Assembly: GCA_023231475.1 (NCBI GenBank)
Contig: JALJEE010001737.1
Span: 42,866 to 106,865, forward strand
Length of the DNA stretch: 64,000 bases
Reading direction: 5' to 3'
From: Seison nebaliae
Taxonomy: Eukaryota > Rotifera > Pararotatoria > Seisonacea > Seisonidae
A program made the translations under genes and the position numbers. This document shows positions 12,113-24,734 of this stretch, one piece after another; the stretch's first letter is position 1, and every line of letters begins with the position of its first letter. The notes beneath the pieces were generated by a model. It had not been told where the DNA came from. It worked only from the letters and a program-made list of their open reading frames with translations, and made no database searches.

Positions 12113-15100
12113 ATGAATAAAATAATATCCTCTCGCTTTCGTTCATCCTCCAAAATAATTCGGAGATATGAACCGAGTTATTTTTATATTTCCAATCATC
12201 AACTTCACACAAACAACGATAAACGAACTTTCTTCCAACATGTTACCCTTCATCTTGATTGCGTTAATTATGGATGAAATACTTCTAGGAACTTCTCTGC
12301 CGAAATCTCAATAAAGAATCCCGAAGAGGAATGGGAGGTGGATCATTCTTCTTCCGACTATTGAAACTTCGTTACTTATTGTTTGGGGGAGCAGTCGGTG
12401 GTGGTGTGGCTATAAATAATGTTAATTTTATTAAATTCTGTAACTAAACTCAGAAATTTGTAAAACTCATTGAAAAATTTTAGAAATATGAGGAATTAAT
12501 GGCAAGTTTACCAGATTTCTCATGGGTCAACAATTTCGTTGCTGATCGACGAGATATGTTATCGTCATTCCAATTACCAAAAGATAAATTATCAGAAACA
12601 AATGTTTTTCTTTCGTTTAAGAATCTCTTCTATAAAATCTCTTTTGAAAGGAATGGATAACTGGATTATGGAAACAATTAATAGAAACAGCTTCTTCAAC
12701 TGATTCAAATGGTTCGTTATTTTCATTATTTCACTGCTAATTCTAAAAGAAATGGATGAATTTTAAAACTTAAGAAAACAACAAAAAAATCTAAGAAATT
12801 TGCACGTTTCTAAAATCATTTTCATTTTCAGTTTTCTATTTTCTAGATGATATTTATGCGGCGGATGAGGTTCGATTATTTTAGATGAATTAAAAATCTC
12901 CTAATAAGAAATGAAAGATGATAGGAAAACCGTTAGATTTCCGTCGAGATGAAGAAATTGAGAAGAATTCGAAGAAAAAAGCAAAATTAGCAAATAAAAC
13001 TACGGACGAAAACGAAGGACTCCAACAACAATTTTATCGAACTCAAATGAAATATCAAAAACAGATCGATCAGTTAGAAAAAGAGAAAAATGAATTAAGG
13101 AAACAATTGTTGTTGTTGAAAATGAAAGTGAATCAGCAGAATCGTGACACTAAACGATTAGACAAACGATTAAAAGTTTTTCCAAAATCTCTATAAATTC
13201 AAATTAATTTTCCGAAAGAAATCTTTGATAGAAATGTACAGTGATGTATTGAGTTTATTGGAAGATTATCATTTTAATTATAATGTGAACGATACATTAC
13301 CGAAAGTGGTGGTAATTGGTGATCAGAGTTCGGGGAAGACAAGTGTTTTAGAAATGGTAGCAAGAGCTCGTATATTTCCAAGAGGTGCTGGTGAGATGAT
13401 GACACGATCACCAGTCCAAGTGACGTTAAATGAAGGACCATATCACATCGCTGAATTTAATGATTCGACAAGACAATATGATTTGACAGATGAATCTGAT
13501 TTGAAATTATTAAGAGATGAGATCGAATATCGGATGAAAAAGAATATTGAAGAAGGTGGAACGATTAGTAGAAAAGTCATTTCATTGAAAGTTAAAGGAC
13601 CAGGACTTAATCGAATAGTTCTAGTCGATTTACCAGGAATTATTAGTTCGGAAACTGTTGGAATGGCAGAGAATACAAAAAATGACATTTCGTCTTTGGC
13701 ATTGGAATATATGAGTAATCCGAATGCAATCATTCTCTGTATTCAAGATGGATCGATTGATGCTGAACGAAGTAACGTGACTGATATGATCAGTAAAGTC
13801 GATCCATTAGGTAAAAGAACGATTTTTGTTCTGACTAAAATCGATTTAGCTGAGAAACAATTAGAAATGAAAGGCAATAGAATTAAACAGATAATGAATG
13901 GACAATTATTTCATATGAAAGCATTGGGATATTTCGCTGTTGTTACTGGTGGTGTCACATCTAATACAATTGCTGATATTCAAAAATATGAACGAGAATA
14001 TTTCGAAAATTCAAGTTTGGTACGTGCCGGACGTCTCTTACCTCAACAAACGACCACTCGAAATTTATCGATGGCTGTCAGTGATTGTTTCTGGCGAATG
14101 GTACGTGAATCAGTCGTTCAGGAATATGATTCACTTCGTGCATTAAAATGCAACTTAAATATTCAATGGAAGAATTCGTTTCCTGGTTTGAGAATTCTGG
14201 ATCGAGAGAAATTGTTCGATAAGGCGAAAGATGAAATTTTAGATGAATTGAGTAATTTGAACATTTCTCGAGAGGAATGGGAAGCGAGATTGATTCAATT
14301 CATTTGGCAGGAAATCGGTCAGACGATTGTCGAAGATATTCTTCTCAAATCTACTCAAGTTGATTCGATTATGTTCGATTTTTTCTTTTTTCTTTTATTC
14401 AATTCCATCATTTCTTTTCAGGGATTTCAATACGAATATCGATATCGCTCTCAATAAATTATGTCTCGATGTTTTACCTAAATTAAGTATCGATTGTGGA
14501 AAACGATTAATTCTAAATACTTATGGTGCTCGTCTACTTGGAAATATTTATTGTTTCTTTAAATTAATTTTATTTAATATTAATTTATTTATTTTGATAG
14601 TTGATTTTCTGGAATCATCTGATGATAATCCATTCAACTTCAATAATGTAGTCAAAGACGATATGGGAGTTTTAGTCAAATTGGAAGTGATGAAACAATT
14701 GGCAGAAGTACATCAATGGAATAAGAAAGCTATTGACACATTAGTTGGAAATATTAAAATTTTTCAAACTCTAATTCATTCTCTCTTTTATTAGACCATA
14801 ATCATCGAAAGTGCTTTACATGATAATAATCCCAATTCAGAGAAACAACGACGTGATTCGAAAAACGCAATGAATACTGTCCTCAAAGATTCACTCGAAA
14901 TGACGACAAACGAATTACAAGATCTAATCGGACCCGGTAAATACGAACGATGGTATCAATGGAAATCTTCATCATCAACACAAAATATTAATAGGAAGAT
15001 CATGACTCATCTACAAGAATTCATTAACAAGACGATTGTTCATCGAAGCCAAAGTAAAAAGTTCCTTCCATTATATCAAAAAGATTTGGAAGTGAGTGAT

Positions 15101-15658
15101 ACGATTTCCATCGCTAAACAATTACATTGTACTGAAGAAGAAGTTTTTTAATTGAAATTTCATGAAAAAACAAATTTTTAATGAATTTCAGGTGAAGAGA
15201 ATGTGGAATTTAATGTACAAGAAATATCTGGTAGAATATTTATTGAAAGATGTTCAAGACAGAAATAATAATGATGTTTAATTTGAATATGATTTGAATT
15301 TGAATAATTGTCTAATTATAGATTTCGAAGAATGACATCGAATTCTTCTTTACTTTTCAACGAACATTGGAATATGTATCGAGGTCATTGAGACAACAGA
15401 TAGTGAACAATGAAGTGACGATGTTGGAGAACGAGGTGGAAAAAATTTTGGAGAGTATTTGGCAAAATGAAGTATCAAAAAAGAAATTATTTATTGGGAA
15501 ACGAGTAGAATTGGCAGAAGAAATACGTTAGTGTTTCCTGAGTTTAAAGTAAAAAATTTATTTTTTGAAATTGCAAAAAAATTTTAGAAAAAATTGGACA
15601 AATTCTTATTCGTTTGGAAGAGTTTATTAAAGAATTGAAAGAAAACGAATATAATTAA
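12113..15658 (+). CDS. OPA1: OPA1, mitochondrial inner-membrane dynamin-like GTPase (13 exons)
   Basis: OPA1 drives inner-membrane fusion and cristae maintenance. Exons: 12113-12241, 12289-12420, 12484-12603, 12651-12711, 12847-12869, 12918-13175, 13219-14372, 14422-14552, 14601-14743, 14795-15142, 15192-15275, 15322-15526, 15588-15658. These sum to 2859 nt, 952 aa, close to the usual 960. The N-terminus is Ser/Arg-rich and lacks acids, as expected for a mitochondrial targeting signal. It is followed by the membrane segment ([16 protein letters not shown]). A coiled coil follows in exon 6. The GTPase domain has its P-loop (GDQSSGKT), switch motif (RSPVQVTL), DLPG and TKID. Stalk and C-terminal GED-like helices follow and match the OPA1 family to the end. 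Introns are mostly 46-50 nt and every exon phase agrees. The start and first exon rest on targeting-signal logic and phase only. Confidence 0.95.
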
Positions 15659-16664
15659 TTCTCCTTCAATTTCTTCTTCTACTACCAGTTTATTTTCCAC
15701 TTTTCAATAAACCGGCTAATGCAACAACCACTTTGATAGGAGGACATCCACATTCTCCCATTTCCATTATATTTCATTCATATTTCATCTAATGTATTCC
15801 AACTGGTATTAATCGTTTTCTATTTCGATTTCATGTCGAACTAGAATACAACAATTTTACAATAACATTAGAACAACATTGACATCTGTAGAGGAACAAT
15901 TTTGCAAAATGAGATTACAAGTCCCATTTGGAATGAAATGAAAAAGAAAGGAGAAATTGGAATATGTGAGAATGACATGAAATTTGAAGAAAAATTATTT
16001 TGATTTTTTATGTTCGTGATTGGTGATGAGAAAATGCAATTGAAATAAAAGCTTCTTTACATAATAAGAATTTTTAATCAGTTTTCTATTACTTGCTCAA
16101 CGGAGTTTTAACATGTTCGGTCTAAACTGAAAGAAATGATGTTGAATGAGAATGAGATGGACATGGAATAAATGTATTTGAAATGATGATGATTAAATAA
16201 TATAGGTCGTTGAAGAGAACCAAACAATTATAACAATACAACTTTCATTTGATGTTGAGTCGCATAAATTTAATTTCCACAATTTTCTTTTTGATTAATG
16301 AGAGAGGGAGAGAGGAGGAGAAATGTATTATGACAAAGTCGAACCATTGAAAGGATTTGATCAAACTTTATATAATTTTAAATAATAAAAAAATTATTTT
16401 GACTGAGTAAGAATTGATCTATTTGATGTGTGTATGAGAAAGTTTGTATATATGTTTGAAGATATGAGAAGTAAATTAACGATGTATGCGCAATGAAACT
16501 ATCCCAACTATTAGAGATGGCTCATGATTGATGAATCGATGTCCAATTTCTTTCTCTTTCCTCATTTGCTCAGATACTCTTTCTCATCGACCAGATTACA
16601 ATTACTAACTTCTTCCAACTCTCCCAGTGAACTCAACAGTAAAATTTCATATTACACGTCATCG
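15659..16664. other. Spacer between OPA1 and PAPSS
   Basis: This is AT-rich sequence without a supported gene. It holds the OPA1 3' end and the PAPSS 5' region. An in-frame extension upstream of the chosen PAPSS ATG is open from 16524, so the last 140 bases could be coding or leader sequence. Confidence 0.5.
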
Positions 16665-19358
16665 ATGAAGAACGAAGATGATGGGAAAATCGACTGTACT
16701 AAAGCAAAGAAACCACGAATAGTACAAGTTAAATTTATTTCTTTGTCATTCTTCATTTAAAATTGTGAAATTCAATGAATTTAATTCATTTCAAATAAAA
16801 ATGACAATGGAAAAATGTTGTGAGTTAATTTGATTGAGCAGTTTTGAAAATAAATCAGCAAATTAAGTGGCAAATTTAGTGTTTTTATAATTATAAAGGG
16901 GATGTGTTTAGTGATATCGTAAAAAAATATTTCCTTTGAATTTTCATTAATTCTTTTTCTTGCAATTGATCAAAGAATTCTCTCGTTACTAAGGAAACAT
17001 CTTTCATAATGTTAAATGATAAGAAGTCGGAGAAGAGTGTGGAAGGAGGAAAGACGAAGGAGAATAATCTCGTAAATTTTTTATTTTAATCATCGTTCTA
17101 AATCGCTCGTGGAAGAAGAAAGCATATGTTAATTCACATAAATTGCATAAAATCCATCTGTTCTCAAATCATGAACTGTAATATAAATTACAATTGTTTT
17201 CGTTCATGGAAAATTTCTCGAAGAAGAAATTTGGATTTTTTTATCGCACTTTAACGTGATTTAAAATTATTTTACTTACATAACAACAGTTTTCTTTCAA
17301 CCTTCACTTTGCTTTAGTGAAAAGAATCTTATTAACTTCACTCATCAATTGGAAATTGGAAATTTAACGTGAAATCAGTTTGATCATGTCTCCATTTCAG
17401 GTAAAATCGACAAATGTCGTTTTTCAAAAAACAGGAATTTCACGTAATCAACGAGGTCGTTCATTCGGAAGCAAATTTCGTGGTTGTACAATTTGGTTGA
17501 CAGGTTTCAATTAATGAAATTTTTTTACTCTTTTAATTATTTTATCAGGTCTCTCATCATCGGGTAAAACGACGGTATCTTTCAATATTGAAAAGATTTT
17601 AATTCAACATGGAATTCCTTCTTATTCGTTAGATGGTGATAATCTTCGATTTGGTTTATGTAAAGATCTCGGATTTACATCGGATGATCGAGCAGAAAAT
17701 ATTCGACGAGTTGGTGAAGTGTCAAAATTATTCGCTGACAGTGGAGTGATATGTCTCGTTTCATTAATTTCTCCATATCGTCATGATCGTGATGCAGCAA
17801 GAAAGATTCATAAAGCATCAAATTTGCCATTCTTTGAAATTTATGTAAATGCTCCATTAGCCGTTTGTGAGAATCGTGATGTGAAAGGTCTCTATCAAAG
17901 AGCGAGAAGTGGAATTATCAAAAATTTTACAGGAATCGATTCTGCTTATGAACCATCATTGGATCCGGAAATCGAATTGAAAACCGATCAACTTTCAATC
18001 AATGAATGTGTAGAACGTGTTTTGATGGAATTGAATATAAATGGTATCGTTCCCAATCAAGTCGTCAATCGAAATATTGAATTAATTGCAAATGTGGATG
18101 TGCAAAATTCTTTAAAAATCGAATCAGGAAAATTGAATAAAATCGATTTGAATGAAATTGATTTGCAATGGGTTCAAGTACTCTCTGAAGGATGGGCGAC
18201 ACCATTAACTGGATTTATGAGAGAAGCTGAATATTTACAGTCTCTTCATTTCAATTGTTTATGTGATGGTGAGATGACAAATCAATCGATACCAATTGTC
18301 TTGTCGATCGATGATGAGAAAAAAGAGGAATTGAAAGGAGCAAATTCTGTCAGTTTATATTATGAAAATCGATTAGTAGCTGTGTTGAAGACGATTGAAA
18401 TATATCCACATCGACGTCAAGAACGTATTTGTCGTCAATTTGGTATGTCATCTCATAATCATCCCTACGTGAAACATATTGTGAGTAGTGGAGGAGATTG
18501 GTTAATTGGTGGAGATTTAGAAGTTTATGAAAGAATTAAATGGAATGACGGTCTAGATAAATATCGATTAACTCCAAATGAACTTAAAGAGAAATTTCGA
18601 GAAATGAAAGCTGATACCGTTTTCGCTTTCCAATTAAGGAATCCCATTCATAATGGACATGCATTACTCATGCATGAAACTCGACAACAATTATTAGGAA
18701 AAGGATATAAAAATCCTGTTCTTTTATTACATCCTCTCGGTTTATTATTTTAATTTTTATTTAAATCAAATTATTAATATTATATATAGGGGGAAAAACT
18801 AAATCTGATGACGTTCCATTATCAGTTCGTATGAAACAACATGCTGCTATTCTTGAAGAGAAAGTACTCAATCCGGAACATACCGTTCTTGCCATATTTC
18901 CTTCACCTATGATGTATGCTGGTCCTACAGAAGTTGGAAAAATTATTTAAAATTTTTTATTTTTCCATTTAATTCATTATCAGGTTCAATGGCATGCTAA
19001 AGCACGGTTAAATGCAGGTGCCGAATATTATATAGTAGGACGAGATCCAGCTGGTCTTCCTCATCCTGAAACTGGGGAAGACGCTTACGAAGCAACTCAT
19101 GGTGGAAAAGTGTTGACAATGGCACCAGGTCTATGTAAATTGAAAATTCTTCCATTCAAAGTAGCCGCATATGACAAAATTGTGAAGAAGATGAGTTTCT
19201 TCGATATTACGAGAAAGAGCGATTTCATCTCGATCTCTGGTACGAAAATGCGTGCAATGGCACGAAAAGGGGAAAATCCGCCACCCGGCTTCATGGCCGA
19301 AAAGGCTTGGAAAGTATTATGTGATTATTATGGAGCACTTCCAACTCCGAAAGGATAA
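16665..19358 (+). CDS. PAPSS: Bifunctional 3'-phosphoadenosine 5'-phosphosulfate synthase
   Basis: The enzyme makes PAPS, the universal sulfate donor: ATP sulfurylase forms APS and APS kinase phosphorylates it. Exons: 16665-16727, 17401-17503, 17549-18739, 18790-18932, 18984-19358. They total 1875 nt, 624 aa, the size typical of animal PAPSS. The N-terminal APS kinase has P-loop GLSSSGKT, the DGDN motif ([10 protein letters not shown]), the mobile-lid arginines (DDRAENIRR) and FISPY-like LISPYRHDR. The C-terminal ATP sulfurylase has [14 protein letters not shown] (HNGH nucleotide-binding motif), VGRDPAG and ISGTKMR. All junctions are phase-consistent. The first intron (673 nt) is long; the rest are 45-51 nt. 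An in-frame ATG at 16524 would add 47 residues. A poly(A) signal AATAAA lies at 19471. The gene faces the coiled-coil gene, with 193 bp between stops. Confidence 0.97.
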
Positions 19359-19551
19359 ATCGTCCATTAATTACTCCAAAATATTCTCTATCACTTTCTC
19401 ATTAAATTAATCTGAAATTGAATTAATCCTCATTTAATTTAAGAATCACAATAATTTCATCTTGATTCCAAATAAAGATATTTAATTAAATTATTTTCCT
19501 CTTTCAATTCAAATAGAAATTAATAATAAATTTTTATTATAATAAAAATTC

Positions 19552-21452
19552 TTATAAAATTTTCTTTAAACGTTCTTCCTCTTGAACGAATTTGGTGAGT
19601 AATGATCGATCATTACGATTAAGGTTTTGCACTTTCAACAATTTATTCAACGTGTCGTCTTTCTTCATTTTTGTTAGAATAATTTCACTTTGAATTCTAT
19701 CCGATTTCCTTGATAATAATTGTTCATCACAATTGTACTTTCGAATAACGTTATTTATCTCATTATTCATCAATCTTCAAACAGAGAACGGTTGAGAAGA
19801 GTCATGAATAATTAAAAAGGCATAACGTTTCTTTCATCAACAATTCATTTTGCACTTCATTAAATTGTTTCGACACTAATTTATGTTTCTTCGTTAAATC
19901 TTTCAGAGATAAATAAACATCGAGTTCTCGTCTTTGACCCCGTTTTACCACTTGCTAAAAGAAACTGGTTCATCGTATTTCCAGGAAATAGGACTAACAT
20001 CATATCGATTCTTAAATTCCAAATTTTGTTGACGATCCATATTTCTCTGATGTTGTACTGATTTCGCCAAATGGATTTTCTCATTATTTCTTCTACTGCT
20101 AATCATTTGGTTATACGCTTCCTCACTTCTCAAACGTTTCCGCTCGTTGTGGATCTATTTCGTCTGTAAATTTATATTCGGCTCACAAACACAGAATAAA
20201 CGTTAAGAAATTCTTGTGATTGGGTTCGACGAATGTCTTGATTAATCATATCGGATGATTCTCTCAGTCCTCTTTGTCGTTGCCAAGTGGAAGAAATATT
20301 ATTCTTCGCGTCGATCTGTTTACGTTCCACTGATGAAAGAGAATAATTTATATATCAATTTAAATTATTCAAAATCTGCAACATTCTCTTTGTTTCATTG
20401 TATTATTGTTGAACTTACCGTTATGATCGGCAGATAACAATCTTTTCTTTTGAATATGTTGAGAAATAAATTTGTTGGTCGATCTAAAAATTAATTATCA
20501 AATTGGGGGCGATTAGATAGTTTCGATAGAAAAATTTTACTTCATATTTTTCTCGAAATTCCCTTCGTCTAATAAATCTTCTTTTATGAGTTTTTTCTGA
20601 GATTCATCAATCTTTCTGAGAAAAAATCGATTGATTTTAATATTGAAAAAGAAATTGAAAGAATCTTAAAGAATGATAACTTCTTTTCGAATTCTGCTGT
20701 AATTTCCTTCTCCAACTGTTTCTTCCGTCGTAAAAGTTCACAATTCTTCACTTCTTGTTTCAATGATGAGATTATCGTCTTGAAAAAATTATGAAAATTT
20801 CTAATAAATTAGAATTGGAGGAAACATCTTGTTTCTCTATTTTCTGTTTATATTCGGCTTCCAACAAATTCCTTTGACTTTCTGCCAATTTCATTTCGTT
20901 CAATTTATTCGAGTAATTCATTTCTATCAACGTTTCATTATTCTGATTGGTGTTATCTGATGAAAATTAGATTTCCGGATTCAATAAACGAAACTTATTT
21001 GTTTAGTTTTAATTACTTGCATTCGTCCTTCTTTCAATCGCTTCTCTGTATTCTAAGCGAGAATTAAAAGAAATATCAAATATAACGACAAATTTAACTT
21101 TATTTTGTTCTTTGTAAAATTCATCTTTCAATTCCTTCCTCAATAATAATTTATTGATGAGATCTTTCTCCGCATTATATTTCTCCTTATTAAATTCTAT
21201 AAATATTTCATTTATCGGTTTATTTTTCAAAATTTGATTATCCAAATTTGAACTGTTTTCTTCGTTTCTTTCATTCACTCGAACTTCCAATCGTTCTCGT
21301 TTCAATCCCGTTTCATATCTTTTTAATTCGCGTTCTTTCTGTTTCGATCTAACAATTTGTTGCTAATTTTAATATCTTTATTAATCTATTTGATTCTATT
21401 AATCCTTAACTTCAATATCCGTGAGACTTTTGTGTTGGAAGGACAAATTCAT
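19552..21452 (-). CDS. Coiled-coil protein of unknown function (multi-exon)
   Basis: The proposed start is the ATG at 21452 (MNLSFQHKSLTDIE), followed by a 48-nt intron and a long charged helical exon down to about 21020. Further exons lie at about 20817-20955, 20640-20780, 20560-20620, 20480-20510, 20265-20330, 20100-20150, 19945-20090, 19830-19930 and 19552-19770, ending at 19552. Nearly the whole product is Lys/Glu/Arg/Gln-rich and predicted coiled coil, without a signal peptide or membrane segment. Segments such as RKSDRIQSEIILTKMKK and LTKFVQEEERLKKIL resemble the style of microtubule- or cilium-associated coiled coils, but I cannot assign a family. Exon borders within the gene are approximate. 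One stretch near 21065-21110 could be read as coding or as a 46-nt intron. Confidence 0.65.
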
Positions 21453-22039
21453 TTGGAAGATCGTTCACGTTTTTTCTCTTGTGACATTTATATACATAAT
21501 ATTGATTAGAAATAATGTTTTGATTGTTGCTAAGAAACGACCATGATATCTCAATGAAAGGTTATTTTTTCTGTTCATAAACAAATTTTATAAATCTTTT
21601 AATTTAATTTATTTTGCATAAGAAGAAAGAGAATAAATAAAATTTTAAGTTAATTCAATTTCCAAAATAGATATTGAAATATTTTAACTAAAATTATAAT
21701 TGTACTGAAAAATAGTAATGAAATCGATGATACTGATAAAATTTTTCATTTCAGTTTCACGGAAAGCGTTTCAAAACTTTTTTTCTCATCTGAAAATACA
21801 CTGTTATTTTGCACAAAGAGATTTTTTTCAATTGTGTTTATTGAAGGATATTTTTGTTTTTTCAATATGATTTCTTTGAATTATATTATATAATTTAATA
21901 TAATATGATATATCGGTCGAGAAATATTTAAGTTGTACAATGAAAAATTGAAGTAATTCCAATTGAAGGAATTGGAAAATTGGAAATTTAATTTATTGAC
22001 TTTATTGAAGTTGCTTAACGTATTATTAATTTACTGTTC
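21453..22039. other. Divergent 5' spacer between coiled-coil gene and secreted-peptide gene
   Basis: This is very AT-rich, with no ORF of note. Both flanking genes start outward from it, so it should hold both promoters. A TATA-like AT-rich cluster at about 21885-21925 was noticed but no core promoter can be assigned. Confidence 0.4.
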
Positions 22040-22525
22040 ATGAGAAGTAATTTTTTCTTTCTAATTCTTCCTTATCACCTATTACTTTTAGTCAATTACC
22101 AACAATGTAAATCGATCAATAAACGAAGTATTTTGGGAGTGTACAACGATCCGATCGTTCAAATAGATGACGATCTCTACAATGAGATGTCTGACAGTTA
22201 TTACGAAGATGTCGACAATCGACGAAAACAATTGATGGATGACGAATATTTTAATCCGAAAAGAATTTTACAAATGAGAAAAAGTTTATTGACAGAAATG
22301 GCAACAGAGCGTCAACTACATAGAAAGCGACAGAATCGACATCAGGTATCCGGCAATGTCTTCTTTGATCCCAAACAATATTATGACATATCATCCGTTT
22401 TGAATTCGGATGGGAATGATTTTACTGATGACGACTTCCATAATACGAGATTTGGTAGACAGTGGGCGGAACATCATCATTTTGATGCGGAGAATTTGAT
22501 GGATGGAATGCAGTTAGAAAATTGA
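22040..22525 (+). CDS. Small secreted protein, possible peptide-hormone precursor (161 aa)
   Basis: This is a single exon with its ATG at 22040. It opens with a clear signal peptide: basic MRS, then a hydrophobic core FFFLILPYHLLLLV, with cleavage likely near residues 23-25. The mature part is acidic and Tyr/Asp-rich, has no cysteine after the leader and carries several dibasic sites: NKRS, NRRK, PKRI and HRKRQ. An NTRFGR segment near the C-terminus would, if cut at the arginine, leave an amidated RF terminus. These are features of neuropeptide or prohormone precursors. I do not recognise a family, so function is inferred from layout only. The stop is 105 bp from the convergent stop of the phosphorylase-like gene. 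An alternative is an ordinary secreted or cuticular acidic protein. Confidence 0.75.
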   Translation: MRSNFFFLILPYHLLLLVNYQQCKSINKRSILGVYNDPIVQIDDDLYNEMSDSYYEDVDNRRKQLMDDEYFNPKRILQMRKSLLTEMATERQLHRKRQNRHQVSGNVFFDPKQYYDISSVLNSDGNDFTDDDFHNTRFGRQWAEHHHFDAENLMDGMQLEN

Positions 22526-22630
22526 TGAAAATTAATGAAAATCGATTGGAAATGATATGTAAATATGAATTGATAGTTTGTGAGGAATGTGTTGAAAAGA
22601 ATTAATTGAAAATTATTTTTTTGAAAAATT

Positions 22631-24536
22631 TTAAAGATGTGAAATGATAGAAGATGCAGTTGCAGCTGCTGCTAATGATGCATATGCCTGCCAATTTCTC
22701 CCATAACTTCCGTCATCATAATCTGCAATACCTCGGATGATAATAAAAGATTCGCAACGATTTCCATGTATCGATTCGATAACTTCAGGCATTTCGGTGT
22801 CAAAACTAAGAATTCCATATCGATCACAAACATGTTTCTTCACATCCACATTCTTCAATATCAGACGACCACCAGCAATCAATCCATAATGTAACTTCAT
22901 TTGTTCTTTCTCATTCTCACGTTCTTCATCATACGGATGTGTCATTTCAATTGGACCATTATTTGTTTGTACTATCAATTCATCATGATTGGGACAAAGG
23001 AAATTTATTCCCGAATTCTCCAACGTTCGAATTCCAGCATCAATTAATATTTTAATTGTAACGGGAGATAAGATTTTAGGGATTTTATTAAATGTCTCAG
23101 TGGTACATCCCCATAATCGAACATTCAAAGCCATTTCATCATTCTCACCTGAATCATTTGTCGAATTATCATTTTTCTTCGAATGTTGGAAATAAACATA
23201 AACATTCTTCGTATCTTGAATATATGGTATCGATACGACAACGTCACCTCGTCGAGGATGTCGTTTACCATTTGTAAAATTGGCTACTCCACCCCCATAA
23301 CCCACAATAATGACATGTGATATATTTTTAAATATTCCCAATAATCTAGTAGTGGCGTTTCCTGTACTAACTCGATTTGCCGATAATTCCGTCCATTCAA
23401 CTCGTTGATAAGATTGTCCAGAAATATTTTCCTTTTTATTTTTGATAAGTAAATTGGGAATTTTCGAAACAACTACATGTTTATCTCCAATTTTACCAAT
23501 TGTATAGATGTCAGATTCATTCGTCTTTTGACGGACATAAGTCGTTTTATTTTTAATCATTGCATCCATCGCTAATTTCTCACAATAATCCAAAGTGATA
23601 ATGGCAATTGTTGGTAATTTTGAAACATTCATCATTTCATTAATGTCATTCATTTTAAAAAGTTTATGATGATCAAATGATAATAAATGATCTTCATCTG
23701 GTGTAACAGCAGAATTCTGATGGACGACAGGTCTCATCCAATTTCCACCTCCCAAATCATTTATTCGTCCATTCTTCACTAGAGCTATCATATAATGCAT
23801 AAGAGCTTCATGACTTGGAGCATTTGTCAATCTTTTAGAAAATTGAAGAAGCAGATTGATGAAATGATGAAAACTTTATTAAATCTTTTGTATTGACATA
23901 ATTCGGAAAAGATTGTCCCAACACTTCCAAAATGATGTCGACCGCTGACTCTTCAAATCTCCGTTCTTTAGTTGTCGATTCATTGATTTCCATGTCAACT
24001 CGACCGATCCATTCGATGAATAATTCGATACGTATCATCGTATGGAAATTCACCATTATCTCCATCACTTTTTTGATATATTGAGAATAATCTTTTGAGA
24101 ATGAGAGTAAATGGTGAAGGAAGTTAATTTGAAAAAACTTTTTGGGAAATTATCTTCTTTAAATAAATCCTTTAGAAACATATTAGCCGAATTTACTTTC
24201 TCTTCATCCGTCATTCCATTTCGATACCAAAAATAAATTCGTCTAATTTCCTTCGAATAAATTCAAATTATCATTTTTACATGAGAAATTTATGGAAACT
24301 TTAAAATAATTTTCTGTATCAATTTGTTTCGATATCACTTCGAAATCAACAGTAATATCTTCTTCTTCCATCATATTGTCGACAGTTGTATTCTCTTTGT
24401 TGATGAGGAAGTTCCGATGAGAGTCGCTTCCAACAAATTCATAATTTCTTTCGTTCAATTTATCTATTGGAATTTTCTTCTTCTCAAGAACAATTCTTCG
24501 ATTCTTCTCGTTGCCCAATTCATTGAGTGATGTCAT
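22631..24536 (-). CDS. Winged-helix plus nucleoside-phosphorylase-like protein (588 aa)
   Basis: Four exons on the minus strand: 24300-24536, 24139-24250, 23875-24091 and 22631-23831. The introns are 43-48 nt and all phases agree. Residues about 160-220, across the exon 3/4 junction, look like a winged helix (VDIILEVLGQSFPNYVN... then ALMHYMIALVKNGRIND). From about residue 254 to the end the fold is that of the PNP/UDP phosphorylase and MTA/SAH nucleosidase superfamily: a first strand PTIAIITLDYCEKLAMDAM, a glycine loop VGYGGGVANF with RRGDVVVS, the SFDTEMPEV motif near the C-terminus (acidic residue expected for ribose or adenine contact) and FIIIRGIADYDDG. It may be an enzyme or a nucleoside-sensing regulator; substrate cannot be read from sequence. 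The N-terminal 115 residues are polar and of unknown role. Confidence 0.85.
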
Positions 24537-24734
24537 TATTATTCTTTCTATTAATAAGAATATGATTTTTCTTCAAACAAAAATGAGGACGAACCTTCCA
24601 TTATTGGTTACTGATTTGTCGTTGAAAAGAAATGAAGAAAAAAAAGAGAGAAATCTTTAAAAATAAATAAAAAATGAGAAATTTTTTTATTTGATATTTC
24701 AAAAATATGATAATTTATAAATTTATTATCTCAA
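24537..24734. other. Short spacer between tandem minus-strand genes
   Basis: This is about 200 bp between the PSMD6 stop and the winged-helix gene start. It is AT-rich and must carry the PSMD6 3' end and the promoter of the next gene. The close tandem spacing is compact but does not by itself show co-transcription. Confidence 0.4.
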
